64,000 nucleotides of DNA from Hyella patelloides LEGE 07179. Its GTDB lineage: Bacteria > Cyanobacteriota > Cyanobacteriia > Cyanobacteriales > Xenococcaceae. Position 1 is the stretch's first letter. Every line of letters starts with the position of its first letter. Positions 36,842 through 46,442 of this stretch are shown piece by piece. The translations under genes were made by a program, and so were the position numbers. Location of the stretch: NCBI RefSeq assembly GCF_900659865.1, contig NZ_LR213772.1, forward strand, positions 1-64,000, written 5' to 3'. The notes beneath the pieces are model-generated. The model ran no database searches and had not been told where the DNA came from. It saw only the letters and a list, made by a program, of their open reading frames with translations.

Positions 36842-37867
36842 ATGAAAAAAAAACACCAGTTAATTAAAAAGCGTAATCTTTTTGTAACTTTAGCGATCGC
36901 AAATACTTTAATTTCTTGTTCTGGTAATGTAAACTCTATTCAAAATCCTGCAATCAATATTGATGGATCGAGTACAGTTTATCCCATCACCAAGACAGTA
37001 ACCGACAGTTTTAAAGCCCAAAAAACACAAGGCTCAGATATCAATCTCAACGTGTCGGGTACAGGAGGAGGATTCCAAAAATTTTGTAGTGGAGAAACCG
37101 ATATTAGCAATGCTTCTCGCCCCATATCTGTTAGTGAAATGGATGCTTGTAAAGAAGCAGGAGTAGCTTATATAGAGCTTCCTATTGCCTTTGATGCCCT
37201 GACAGTAGTAGTCAATAAAGATAACGACTGGTTAGATAGTATCACCACTGAAGAGCTAAGAAAAGTTTGGTCGCCAGAAGCAGAACAAACGATTACTCGT
37301 TGGAATCAAATTAACCCCAGCCTACCAGATCGCCCTCTTAACTTATATGCTCCCGATCCTGATTCGGGAACTTTTGACTATTTTACCGAAGCCATTGTGG
37401 GAGAATCTGGCGCAAGTCGTACTGACTACTTAGATAGTGAAGATGACAATACTTTAGTAGAGGGTGTTAAACAAGACCCAAATGCAATAGGATACTTTGG
37501 TTTAGCTTACTATGAAACCCAAAAAGAACAAATAAAAGCGATCGCTGTTGATAGTGGAGATGGTGCAGTATTTCCTTCCCGTGAAACAGTAGAAGCGGGA
37601 GAATATCAACCTCTATCCCGTCCCTTATTTATCTATATTAATTCTAGTGCAGCACAAAAAAATCCAGAGTTACAAGCATTAATCGAATACTATTTAGAAC
37701 AAGCACCCAATATTGTCCAAGAAGTAGGATATGTACCCCTTCCAGAAGAAGGTTATCAGCTAACCAAAATCCATTTTGAAAGAGGAAAAGTCGGCACAGT
37801 TTTTGGTGGTAAATCTGACTTTGATTTAACTATCTCAGAGTTATTAACCAAACAAGCTAATTTCTAA
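36842..37867 (+). CDS. PstS-family phosphate-binding lipoprotein
   Basis: 341 residues. MKKKHQLIKKRNLFVTLAIANTLISCSGN is a lipoprotein signal with a cysteine lipobox (LISC). The mature protein begins INIDGSSTVYPITKTV, the PstS/SphX phosphate-binding strand, and has GGGFQKFCSGETDISNASRPI and PDSGTFDYFTEAIVG, which are phosphate-loop motifs. It should bind inorganic phosphate in the periplasm for a Pst transporter or act as a sensor. No pstC, pstA or pstB is adjacent, so this is an orphan paralogue. The GGGGTTAGTT leader lacks a strong ribosome-binding site. Confidence 0.9.
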   Translation: MKKKHQLIKKRNLFVTLAIANTLISCSGNVNSIQNPAINIDGSSTVYPITKTVTDSFKAQKTQGSDINLNVSGTGGGFQKFCSGETDISNASRPISVSEMDACKEAGVAYIELPIAFDALTVVVNKDNDWLDSITTEELRKVWSPEAEQTITRWNQINPSLPDRPLNLYAPDPDSGTFDYFTEAIVGESGASRTDYLDSEDDNTLVEGVKQDPNAIGYFGLAYYETQKEQIKAIAVDSGDGAVFPSRETVEAGEYQPLSRPLFIYINSSAAQKNPELQALIEYYLEQAPNIVQEVGYVPLPEEGYQLTKIHFERGKVGTVFGGKSDFDLTISELLTKQANF

Positions 37868-37905
37868 AATTAAACATGGAATAAATAATTTGCTATTCAA
37901 GAAAA

Positions 37906-37937
37906 AGACAGCAATCAAAGCTGTCTCTATTTTTTTA
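37906..37937 (+). terminator. Rho-independent terminator after the PstS-like gene
   Basis: AGACAGC (37906-37912) and GCTGTCT (37920-37926) form a perfect 7-bp stem with a 7-nt loop. A T-rich run with T7 follows at 37930. It lies about 40 bp beyond the stop. The remaining gap to 38216 shows no gene. Confidence 0.8.
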
Positions 37938-38215
37938 TTGATTCTCTATTGTTGTGTCAATCGAAAAATGATCCTAAATCCAATTTACAAAACCTACTTT
38001 AAAATTAGAGCGTAATATTGGCTTAAAACCTTCTGCTCATAAAGTCTTTTCAGAACTTTTAAATGGTGTATCCGAATAGGATTTAGGATGATGGATAAAC
38101 TCAATAATTAAATCTTTCTCTATTATCCCGTCATCCTTAACCCATCAATTAAAAGTTAACAGACTAATATTGGCGATAACAGTATCTTACTCCTGGGTTG
38201 TAATTTTTCTGTAGA

Positions 38216-38911
38216 TTAAAATTTTTTATGACGGGTTATTACTAGAGAGCCAATAGTAAATAAACCCAAAGCAATTATCATTCCAGGTTCGGGAATTTCT
38301 TGATTTTCAAAGCTAAAACTGCCTTGAGTTGTTTGAAACTTAACGGGAAATGAAGACAAGGTAGCACCGCTCGAAAAATCTCCAAAGAGTTCTAAGAAGA
38401 AATCATCAGAATTTCCTGCTGCTAGAGCATCTCCTTGAGAGCCACCACTACAGCCATTCGTAAAAACACAGACATCAATTTGCTTAAAGCCACCAGGAAA
38501 ATTTTGTTGTCCATTTCCGTTAATTATCGCCTCAGTAAAGCCATTATCTGGATTGTCGATAAAGTTAACATTGGTTGCATTAGAACTCACACTAAAGCCA
38601 AAGTTAGTAATTCCTGCTTCAGTTACTCCACTACTAAGTATTGTGGTGTTATTCAATGCTACTTCTAATGTAATGCGATCGTTCTCAAAGTTTGTCAGAG
38701 TAAAATTAGCTTCTGCCGACAAATCAATAGGAGCTATCGTTCCACCATCGTTATCTTCTTCTCCTGCTGTTAAACGCCAGTCTACATCAAAAGTTTTATC
38801 GACATCAGAAGCCGTTAAAGTAATGGCAGATACAGATAATTCAGAAGATGCAACAGTAAAGCTAAAGGCTAATAAAACTGTCTTAATTAGGTTACTCAAT
38901 TTTTTTTTCAT
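38216..38911 (-). CDS. Secreted protein with PEP-CTERM anchor
   Basis: 231 residues. The N-terminus MKKKLSNLIKTVLLAFSFTVASSELSVSA is a signal peptide. The end EIPEPGMIIALGLFTIGSLVITRHKKF has the full PEP-CTERM pattern: the PEP motif, a transmembrane helix and a basic tail processed by exosortase. The body is rich in Thr, Asn and acidic residues, beta-like, with a cysteine pair CVFTNGCSGG. It is likely exported to the cell surface; the role is unknown. No exosortase gene is in the window. Confidence 0.82.
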   Translation of the reverse strand: MKKKLSNLIKTVLLAFSFTVASSELSVSAITLTASDVDKTFDVDWRLTAGEEDNDGGTIAPIDLSAEANFTLTNFENDRITLEVALNNTTILSSGVTEAGITNFGFSVSSNATNVNFIDNPDNGFTEAIINGNGQQNFPGGFKQIDVCVFTNGCSGGSQGDALAAGNSDDFFLELFGDFSSGATLSSFPVKFQTTQGSFSFENQEIPEPGMIIALGLFTIGSLVITRHKKF

Positions 38912-39430
38912 TATGGAAACTACTATCTAAATTAAATTTGTGTTTCGGAATAAATATTTATCTACATAATTAGTAAGGTTAAATGAAATTTGATTATTAG
39001 TAATTAAACTGAAATCTTTTATACGATGCTACAGAGAAAGATAAATATTATCCAGGGGAAATGCCTAATTTAGTTGTAATTTCATGAAAATGTATGCTAT
39101 TCAATAAACTTTACAGACAAATATCTTGGCTTTATATTATTTATGTAAAACAACTAATATAAAAACTAAGAAACTACAAAGTAATACCGTTTCTTATGAA
39201 TTTGCAATCAAGTTTAATTCCAATACTTCTCGTTTGAGAATTAAGCAGAGTTGAAAATAGAAAAAGTAAGTTGTTTCTTGTCTAGGTACAATTAAGTAAA
39301 ATAGATTACATAGAAAAAATACATAAAGATTAAAGATTTACGTTGAAGAACTTGGTAATATTGACAGTTATACTATGTATGATTTTGTATTAGTTTTCTT
39401 TTGAACTACAAAGATGTTAATAAATAATTG
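38912..39430. other. Intergenic stretch without a recognisable feature
   Basis: About 520 AT-rich bases upstream of the MITE-like element. I find no coding frame of credible composition, no tRNA-like cloverleaf and no strong hairpin. Confidence 0.4.
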
Positions 39431-39523
39431 TAAGCCGATCCACATTTAACTTGCATAATTCTGACTCTTAATCTCTAATATAGAGCTTGAAACATTCTGG
39501 CGAACTCGATGTTGGTCAGCTTA
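39431..39523. mobile_element. MITE-like element, copy B (93 bp)
   Basis: The second copy of the element at 5753-5844, starting TAAGCCGATCCA and ending TTGGTCAGCTTA. It ends 24 bp before the start codon at 39548, so it contributes the immediate leader of that gene. Confidence 0.65.
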
Positions 39524-39547
39524 ATAATTTACAAGGAGTTGTGACCA

Positions 39548-40048
39548 ATGCTAGATATTTTGGTTTGTGGAGTCGATGAAGTCAACGATATAATCAATGA
39601 AGTCGATGGTGTAATTTCTATTATGAATCCTGGTGATACGGTTGGCGCACCTCAATCCATAACCTCAAAGGAAAACAAAGATCGTTACAGCGTTTTAAGG
39701 TTTGAACTTGAGGACGTTCTTGCTAAACAGCATCAAGTAGGATTAAAAATGGCAACACCAAAATTAATATCTGGTGCGCTTGATTTTGCCCATAGCTTTG
39801 TTGAGAGATTTGGAGATGATTCTTGCCTTTTAATACATTGTCATTCAGGTATTAGTCGCTCAAGTGCTGTGGCGGTCGCTATTTATACTAGTCTGTACGA
39901 AAACCCTAAAGATGCAGTTGCTAGAGTTTCTCATCAAAGACCACAAGCTGTTCCTAATCTTGAAATAATTCGTTTGACGGATAATATGCTAAATATGCAG
40001 GGGGAACTATATCATTCTGTGTCAGAAACTTTTTATTTTCACTTTTAA
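39548..40048 (+). CDS. Tyrosine-phosphatase-like protein (CX5R family)
   Basis: 166 residues. The phosphate loop is CHSGISRSS, that is HCX5R with the catalytic Cys and Arg, preceded by the conserved LIHCHS. Upstream, FVERFGDDSC and a diverged acid loop fit the dual-specificity/tyrosine phosphatase fold seen in bacterial proteins. The start ATG has AAGGAG at a good distance. The C-terminal tail is short. The substrate is unknown; it may oppose protein kinases or dephosphorylate small molecules. The MITE-like element stops 24 bp upstream. Confidence 0.85.
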   Translation: MLDILVCGVDEVNDIINEVDGVISIMNPGDTVGAPQSITSKENKDRYSVLRFELEDVLAKQHQVGLKMATPKLISGALDFAHSFVERFGDDSCLLIHCHSGISRSSAVAVAIYTSLYENPKDAVARVSHQRPQAVPNLEIIRLTDNMLNMQGELYHSVSETFYFHF

Positions 40049-40188
40049 TTCCTGATTACCTTAGCAAATACCAGACTATCATCTTTTGATACTATTAATA
40101 AAAAATAGCGATCGCCCTATTAAAATAAGAGATCGCTTTAATTATTATTAATTTTAAGCTTTTAAAAACTAACAGCTAACAGTTTTAA

Positions 40189-41484
40189 TTAAATTCCCAA
40201 ACGCTGATAAATTTCATCAAGATTTTTCAGATGATGATTAGGATCGAAACAAGTCGATATTTCTTCGGCAGAGAGCATTTTATTAATAGTCTCATCCGCT
40301 TCTATTAATTTGCGGAAGTCACCGTCTTGAGTATTCCAAGCTGTATGAGCGCAACCTTGCACTACACTATAAGCTTCCTCGCGATTCATGCCTTTTTCTA
40401 CTAAAGTAAGTAAAACTCTTTGAGAGAAAATTACCCCACCGTAAACATTCATATTGCGTTTCATGTTGTCGGGATACACCAGCAAGTTTTTCACCAAACC
40501 AGTAATTTCTCTAAGCATAAAGTGAGTTAAGATGCAGCTATCGGGTAAGATAACTCTTTCTACGGAACTATGAGAAATATCTCGCTCATGCCATAAAGCG
40601 ACATTTTCTAGGGCTGCTACGGCGTTTCCGCGAATTACCCTTGCCATTCCCGTAAGTCTTTCCGAACGGATGGGGTTGCGCTTGTGAGGCATTGCAGAAG
40701 AGCCTTTTTGCTTCTTAGAGAAAAATTCTTCGACTTCTAAAACATCAGTGCGTTGTAGATTCCGAATTTCCACAGCAAATCTTTCAATAGATGCGCTCAA
40801 TAAGGCTAATTGTTGCACGTATTCTGCATGACGATCGCGGGATATAACTTGGGTGGAGGCGTTATCGGGTTCTAAACCTAACTTTTGACAAGCGATCGCT
40901 TCTATTTTAGGATCGACGTTAGCATAAGTACCCACTGCACCTGAAATTTTACCCACTGCAATGTCTTGTCTCAATCTTACCAGGCGATCGCGATTTCGTA
41001 AGACTTCAGCCAGCCAACCAGCGAGTTTAAAACCAAAGGTAATAGGTTCGGCATGAATGCCATGGGAACGTCCTACCATTACTGTATAACGGTGTTGCTG
41101 TGCTTGATAGCGAATGGCTTGGATCAGTTCTTCTAGTTTTTCTAAAATTAGATTGACACTGGCTACCATTTGCAGAGCTAACCCAGTATCTAAAACATCA
41201 GAACTGGTTAAGCCTAGATGAATATATCTTCCTGCATCCCCTACATATTCGTTAACGTTGGTTAGAAAAGCAATTACATCATGACGTACTTCCGCTTCAA
41301 TTTCTAAAACACGCTGAGGATCGAAATCAGCTTTGGCTTTAATTTCCTCTACGGCTTCGGCGGGAGTATAACCCAGTTCTGCTTGCGCTTCGCAAACTGC
41401 TATTTCTACTTCTAGCCAGGTTTTTAATTTATACGTATCAGTCCAAATTTCGCCCATTTCGGGCAGGGTATAGCGTTCTATCAC
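40189..41484 (-). CDS. purB: Adenylosuccinate lyase
   Basis: 431 residues, the typical length. The fumarase/aspartase signature is GSSAMPHKRNPIRSE, with the catalytic serine region, and GRSHGIHAEPITFG and TSSDVLDTGLALQ upstream. The enzyme catalyses two steps of purine synthesis: SAICAR to AICAR, and adenylosuccinate to AMP, with release of fumarate. It stands alone on the minus strand, convergent with the phosphatase-like gene. Start MIERYTLPEMGEIW is the usual N-terminus. Confidence 0.96.
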   Translation of the reverse strand: MIERYTLPEMGEIWTDTYKLKTWLEVEIAVCEAQAELGYTPAEAVEEIKAKADFDPQRVLEIEAEVRHDVIAFLTNVNEYVGDAGRYIHLGLTSSDVLDTGLALQMVASVNLILEKLEELIQAIRYQAQQHRYTVMVGRSHGIHAEPITFGFKLAGWLAEVLRNRDRLVRLRQDIAVGKISGAVGTYANVDPKIEAIACQKLGLEPDNASTQVISRDRHAEYVQQLALLSASIERFAVEIRNLQRTDVLEVEEFFSKKQKGSSAMPHKRNPIRSERLTGMARVIRGNAVAALENVALWHERDISHSSVERVILPDSCILTHFMLREITGLVKNLLVYPDNMKRNMNVYGGVIFSQRVLLTLVEKGMNREEAYSVVQGCAHTAWNTQDGDFRKLIEADETINKMLSAEEISTCFDPNHHLKNLDEIYQRLGI

Positions 41485-42121
41485 AGTCGTCGAGTAGCCA
41501 AGTACAACAACCGTTCATTCTACTACACTAAATTGTCTCCATTCACTTTCTCCAAAAGAAAGTCCATTGCTTTGTGGGAAGATTCCTTTTGGCAGAGACG
41601 TTAATCCAAGAATCTGATACTGTTGGCGAATTCAAAAAACACGTTTTTAGGCGATCTCTAAGTTAACAAATTAATAACTAGATGTTATGCAAAAGCTATT
41701 TTAAATGCAAAAGAGAGCATTCGGTTAAAAATAGGACTAAACTTTGGAGAAAAATTATTGAATCTAGGAGAAAAAATGTTTTACTCCAAAAATGTGGATT
41801 TGAACTAGAGCAAATGTTGACACTTTTTAGCCTGAAATAACCCTGTTTTTGAAGTAAGCTTAAAAAATATTTTTCTGACTCTCTTGAAAAGGTAAATTAT
41901 ACTGAAATCAACAAATTTTTAAAATTAAGCTCAGTAAAATCAATGAGGAAAATAGGATTGAGATTGAGTTAAATTGTTTATAGTATTTTCTCTTCAATAA
42001 ATCAATAAATAATTAATTATTTTCACTATTAGTCAAATCAGGGAAATACGACAACTTACTATTTTTGTGACAGCGAAAAACTACAACTCTAATTTATTAA
42101 GTCCTAGCTTTTTAAAATATC
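41485..42121. other. Intergenic stretch, possibly the lost start of the exoprotein gene
   Basis: 637 bases without a gene I can support. It lies upstream of a TPS-type exoprotein that lacks its signal peptide, so remnants of its 5' end might be here, but I find no frame encoding a signal sequence joined to it. Confidence 0.35.
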
Positions 42122-43636
42122 ATGAATGAACCCGTATCTAGCAGTATTAACCCTGATGGCACACTCACTGGGGGAACTAGAGAAGGCGCGAACTTATTTT
42201 ATAACTTTACAGAGTTTTCTGTTCCTACTAATGAAGAGGTATTTATTACCGATACAGAAGATGTCAACAATATTTTTATTAAGGTTACGGGAGATTCGCT
42301 CACTGAAATTAATGGTTTCATCAAAACTGAAAACGACACTAATTTATTCTTAATTAACCCCGCAGGAATCCTTTTTGAATTAGGGGCTAGTTTAGATATT
42401 GATGGCGACTTTGTTGCTAGCACCGCAGACAGTATTTTATTTCCCGACGATATTAGTTTTAATGCTAATGATAACGAGTCTCAAACTTTATTGAGTAGCG
42501 AGATTCCCATTGGTTTAAGTTTTGGGGATAACCCTACAGCAATCGAAGTGAATCTCAATAGCAGTCTTAATTCTGACGAAGATGCGGAGTTTTTTGGCGA
42601 TAACCTAGCTTTAATTGGTGGAGATATCAATATTAGTGATAGTAAGTTATCTTCAGAAGCAATTACATTGAGTGCTTTAAGTGATTCAGGAATAGTCAAT
42701 ATTGAAGAGGGTAATCTGAGTTTTCCTGAAGAAATCGCCAAAGGAGATATTAATATTACGGCTAATTCTCAATTAACTGTTACTGGTGATGATGGCGGAA
42801 GCTTTGAACTCGATGCTCAAAATTTCACTCTAGATGAGGCTAGCAGCATTATTGGTGGAGTTAATAACGATCTTAATCTTCGGGTTGATGATTTATTACT
42901 CGTTGATAGCGGTAGTTCTATTGCTTCTGATGGGGGAAATCTTAATGTTTTTACTGGCAATCTTACTTTAAGAAATACAGGCGTTATTATTAGTAATAGT
43001 GTAGGAGAAGGAGAAGGAGAAGTAGGAGGTGGTAACATCGAAATTACTGCTTCTGAAGCTCTAACAATAGATAATTCTAAGTTAATCCCTAGCAATAATG
43101 AAGGTGTAGATATTACTCAAATTTTTTCTGACGGAAATGGAGAAATCGGAGAAGGTGCAGGGGGAAGTATAACTATTGATGTTTCTAATATAAGAGTTTC
43201 TACTTCTATTTATCGCTTGCAAAACTCCAACACACCTGGAAGTTACATTTATGTGGGAACGGAAGAAAAAAATACTATTCTCGATAATTTTCCTAACTTT
43301 ATTAACGAGGGAGTTGCTTTTAATGCAGCTATTAGTCCAGGCGATGATTTGATTCCTTTATATCGTTTTCAAAGTCAAATTGTGTCAGGTACTTACGTTT
43401 TTGTAGGGGAATCAGAAAGAGTCAATATCAATGAAAACTTTGCTGAAAGCTTTATTGAAGAAGGATTAGCTTTCTATGTGTATAGTGCTAGTTCTGGGTT
43501 GGGAACAGAGTTTTCTCGTTTTCAAAATAGCGATTTACCAGGCACTTACTTGTTTACTACTGGAGAAGAAAGAGAAAATATTAGAGCTAATCTTCCTAAT
43601 TTTATCGAAGAAGGTCTGGCTTTTGAAGCTTTATAA
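42122..43636 (+). CDS. TPS-domain (filamentous-haemagglutinin-type) exoprotein fragment
   Basis: 504 residues. The first 100 match the two-partner-secretion domain: INPDGTLTGGTREGANLFYNFTEFSVPTNEEVFI, NIFIKVTG and NLFLINPAGILFELGASLDI (NPNGI-type box). The middle is beta-helix-like (NITANSQLTVTGDDGGS, GGNIEITASEALTIDNSKL). The C-terminal 140 hold three repeats ending in the form RFQNSDLPGTYLFTTGEERENI, resembling DUF5648-type repeats. Members normally start with a signal peptide and run past 800 residues; here there is no signal peptide and the chain ends early. I read it as truncated or lacking its 5' end. No TpsB transporter is adjacent. Confidence 0.65.
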   Translation: MNEPVSSSINPDGTLTGGTREGANLFYNFTEFSVPTNEEVFITDTEDVNNIFIKVTGDSLTEINGFIKTENDTNLFLINPAGILFELGASLDIDGDFVASTADSILFPDDISFNANDNESQTLLSSEIPIGLSFGDNPTAIEVNLNSSLNSDEDAEFFGDNLALIGGDINISDSKLSSEAITLSALSDSGIVNIEEGNLSFPEEIAKGDINITANSQLTVTGDDGGSFELDAQNFTLDEASSIIGGVNNDLNLRVDDLLLVDSGSSIASDGGNLNVFTGNLTLRNTGVIISNSVGEGEGEVGGGNIEITASEALTIDNSKLIPSNNEGVDITQIFSDGNGEIGEGAGGSITIDVSNIRVSTSIYRLQNSNTPGSYIYVGTEEKNTILDNFPNFINEGVAFNAAISPGDDLIPLYRFQSQIVSGTYVFVGESERVNINENFAESFIEEGLAFYVYSASSGLGTEFSRFQNSDLPGTYLFTTGEERENIRANLPNFIEEGLAFEAL

Positions 43637-43733
43637 TCTATCAGGGTGCTGTGTTAATTGTATTAATGTTTTTCCATCTAGTTTGCTTGATGGCATGGCT
43701 AGATTAAATTAAAGATAAGTGAACATCAGAACT

Positions 43734-45239
43734 TTACTTTGAAAATTCAAATTTCTGGGCTAATTCTTGCATAGTTTTCAAATCTTCTTCAGAAATTTTT
43801 TTTAGATTACCTAAAATTAAATTCATTCTACCAAGAGATTTTAATTTATCTCGATGACGGGCGATAAAATCCCAATAAAAGTAATTAAAAGGACAGGCTT
43901 TTTCTGTAAGGCGATCGCTTTTGTTATACTGGCAATTACTACAATAATCGCTCATTTTATTGATATAATTTGCTAAGGCTGCGTATGGTTTAGATGCTAA
44001 CATTCCTCCATCGGCAAAGATACCCATTCCAATCACATTAGTTTGCATTACCCAATCATAAGCATCAATAAAAACACTGTGAAACCAAGACTCTATTTCT
44101 TGGGGATTAATACCAGTAATCAGGGCAAAATTAGCTAGTATCATTAATCTTTGAATATGATGAGCGTAGCCTGTTTTTTCGGTTTGAATTAAAGTTTGTT
44201 TGAGACAATTAAGATTAGTTTGAGAACTATCCCAAAAGAATTCTGGTAAAGGGCGATCGTGTTCAAACCAGTTATTTTGACTATAATCAGCATCAAAATG
44301 ATAGTAAAGTCCATGCATATATTCTCGCCAGCCTAATACTTGTCTGATAAATCCTTCAACACTATTTAAGGGTAATTCTCTGTCATAGTAGGCTTTTTCT
44401 ACTGCATTGATAACTTCTAAAGGTTGCAGTAAACCCAAGTTAAGATAAGGAGAAATTAACCCATGCCATATAGTATATTCTCCCGTGACCATAGCATCTT
44501 GATAAGTACCAAAGCTGGGTAAACATTCTGTAATAAAATGCTCTAAAACTTGTAGGGCTTGTTCTCTAGTAACTCCCCATTGAAAAGGAGTTATTTCTCC
44601 ATAATTAGAAAACTGTTTTTCTTGTATCCAGTTAATTACTTCTTGGGTTATATTATCTGGTTCAAACCAGATTCTTTCTGGTGTTTCTAAATTCTTTTTA
44701 GGTGGCTTACGATTTTGTTTATCGTAATTCCATTTACCCCCTATAGGGTCTTTTCCAGACATTAAAATATTAAATCTTTTTCTGCCTTCTCGATAAAAAT
44801 CTTCCATTAATAAGCGTTTACGAGACTTCGCCCAATCTTGAAACTCTTGGCGACTCCAGAGGAAATGATTATCGGGAAGAAGAGTGATTTTACAATCTAA
44901 ACTTAAGCTTTGAATACGAGCTAAAAAGGTGCGATCGCAAGGAGTGGTAATTCTCAATTCGGTAATTTTATTTTTTTGAATCCACTCTTGTAACGGTGTA
45001 GCAAAATCCTCTGTAATAGCATAAGTAACTTGCCAATTATCCGCTTTTAATTCTTCAGCAAAATGACGCATTGCTGACCAAACTAACACTAACTTTTGTT
45101 GATGGTATGGTCGCTGTTTTACATAATTACTAGACTCAATAAAAATTACGGGAGTCTTTTCCTTTTGCTCGTGACAACTTTCTAGAGAAGACTGTAATCT
45201 ATTTAAGCGATCGCCTAATATCCAAACGCCAACAACCAT
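43734..45239 (-). CDS. Cryptochrome/photolyase-family protein with Fe-S cluster motif (FeS-BCP type)
   Basis: 501 residues of the DASH-less, iron-sulphur bacterial photolyase group. WILGDRLNRLQSSLESC at the start and SVEGFIRQVLGWREYMHGLYYH in the centre are FAD-domain signatures. The region WVMQTNVIGMGIFADGGMLASKPYAALANYINKMSDYCSNCQYN and further CPFNYFYWDF gives the cysteine set that binds a 4Fe-4S cluster. Such enzymes repair (6-4) or other UV lesions or act as blue-light receptors. It neighbours a ChaB-tailed protein and Dps, which suggests a stress-related patch. Confidence 0.9.
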   Translation of the reverse strand: MVVGVWILGDRLNRLQSSLESCHEQKEKTPVIFIESSNYVKQRPYHQQKLVLVWSAMRHFAEELKADNWQVTYAITEDFATPLQEWIQKNKITELRITTPCDRTFLARIQSLSLDCKITLLPDNHFLWSRQEFQDWAKSRKRLLMEDFYREGRKRFNILMSGKDPIGGKWNYDKQNRKPPKKNLETPERIWFEPDNITQEVINWIQEKQFSNYGEITPFQWGVTREQALQVLEHFITECLPSFGTYQDAMVTGEYTIWHGLISPYLNLGLLQPLEVINAVEKAYYDRELPLNSVEGFIRQVLGWREYMHGLYYHFDADYSQNNWFEHDRPLPEFFWDSSQTNLNCLKQTLIQTEKTGYAHHIQRLMILANFALITGINPQEIESWFHSVFIDAYDWVMQTNVIGMGIFADGGMLASKPYAALANYINKMSDYCSNCQYNKSDRLTEKACPFNYFYWDFIARHRDKLKSLGRMNLILGNLKKISEEDLKTMQELAQKFEFSK

Positions 45240-45273
45240 AATTAATCAAAATTAATAAAGGAGCAAAGCTCCT

Positions 45274-45305
45274 AGCTATAAGCCATAAGCTGTAAGCTAT
45301 AAGCC
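45274..45305. repeat. AGCTATAAGC-type short palindromic repeat, copy 4
   Basis: AGCTATAAGCC and AGCTGTAAGCTATAAGCC follow each other. It is the fourth run of this family in the window and lies just upstream of the photolyase-type gene. Confidence 0.6.
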
Positions 45306-45418
45306 AGTTAGAAGAAGTTTAAAACCTCTCCTAACTGTAGACTACTTTCATAAGTATTGTCAGAAAGAACGCACACCAAGAGAAGGCGGGGCTTTCTCTG
45401 ACTTCGTAAATACTGATT

Positions 45419-46186
45419 TTATGCTGTTACTTTAGATTTAGAAAATACACCATTTTCATCTTCATCGTATTTTTCTTTGATGGTTGCCCAAGCTTTTTGC
45501 TCTGCTTTGGTTTCATCATCAGTTTCATCAAAAGTTGTATTGTAACTGGTAATAAAATCTTGCTGTGCTGCTTCAGAAAGGTGAGAACGAATTTCAGGAG
45601 ATAAATCTTCTACTCCGTTACATTTACCAGGACAGGGACGAGGCAAAGTAGATTCATTAATGTGGATTTCTTCGCCACCACCGCTTTCAATTAGTAATTG
45701 GTATTCTCCTGTTTTATCGGCAGGTACTTCCGCCATCAACAAAAATTCTCCTGCTTTGACGCGAGTTTCATAGATTGCTGCTTTTTCGTCAGGCATTCCT
45801 AAAGTAGCTAGAGCCGACGCTAAACCTGCACCAGCACTACCCGCAATTGCACCACTAGCTGCACCAAGAAGTACGGTGGTAATAGGCCCAGCAGCCACTA
45901 CAGAACCGATAAAAGGTATAAATAGTACTCCTACGCCAGTAAACAGACTGAGAAGAGAACCAAACAGAGAACCAAAAACAGCACCAGTACGCAAGCCACC
46001 CAAAATAACATCTTTTTTCGAGATAAAACCTGCAATACGAGTCTGAGACTGGAAATTTTGACCCATTACGGAAATACGATCTTGAGGTACGCCACGATCT
46101 ATAAGGCGACGCACAACATTATCTACCTGTTTTTCTTCTTGAAGTACTGCGGTGATAGTTCGTTCAGCTTTGTATTCTTTACTCAT
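45419..46186 (-). CDS. Membrane stress protein with general-stress-17M-like N-terminus and ChaB C-terminus
   Basis: 255 residues from the ATG at 46186, which has AAGGA at a good distance; an in-frame TTG at 46195 is less likely. The N-terminal [33 protein letters not shown] resembles GspM/17M-type stress domains. Glycine-rich hydrophobic stretches follow ([38 protein letters not shown] and [20 protein letters not shown]), a transmembrane hairpin. The tail [25 protein letters not shown] to [17 protein letters not shown] is a ChaB domain. A role in envelope stress is inferred. Confidence 0.82.
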   Translation of the reverse strand: MSKEYKAERTITAVLQEEKQVDNVVRRLIDRGVPQDRISVMGQNFQSQTRIAGFISKKDVILGGLRTGAVFGSLFGSLLSLFTGVGVLFIPFIGSVVAAGPITTVLLGAASGAIAGSAGAGLASALATLGMPDEKAAIYETRVKAGEFLLMAEVPADKTGEYQLLIESGGGEEIHINESTLPRPCPGKCNGVEDLSPEIRSHLSEAAQQDFITSYNTTFDETDDETKAEQKAWATIKEKYDEDENGVFSKSKVTA

Positions 46187-46442
46187 ATATTTCAATCCTT
46201 ATTTTTATGTATTTACTGTCTGAATTTCGGCGATTAGCCATGTTTTACCAAGCCCTTCGAGCTAAAGTAATGTTCTCCCTGAAGGTCGAAGATTCGAGCA
46301 ACAAAGAGACAAAAACATTACCAAAAATCTTGATTAAACTAATCACCAAGGTTAGAGGGAAAAAGCAAAGGTTTATGATTGCATTCTCTTTTCCCTTTAA
46401 CCATTTACCTTTTTTTGTTTCCCTTTAAGAGAAAAAGGTTAA

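Noticed and set aside
46207-46428. 73-residue open frame between the ChaB-tailed gene and dps
   Set aside because: Low-complexity AT-rich translation with no recognisable pattern; the region is more likely leader DNA.
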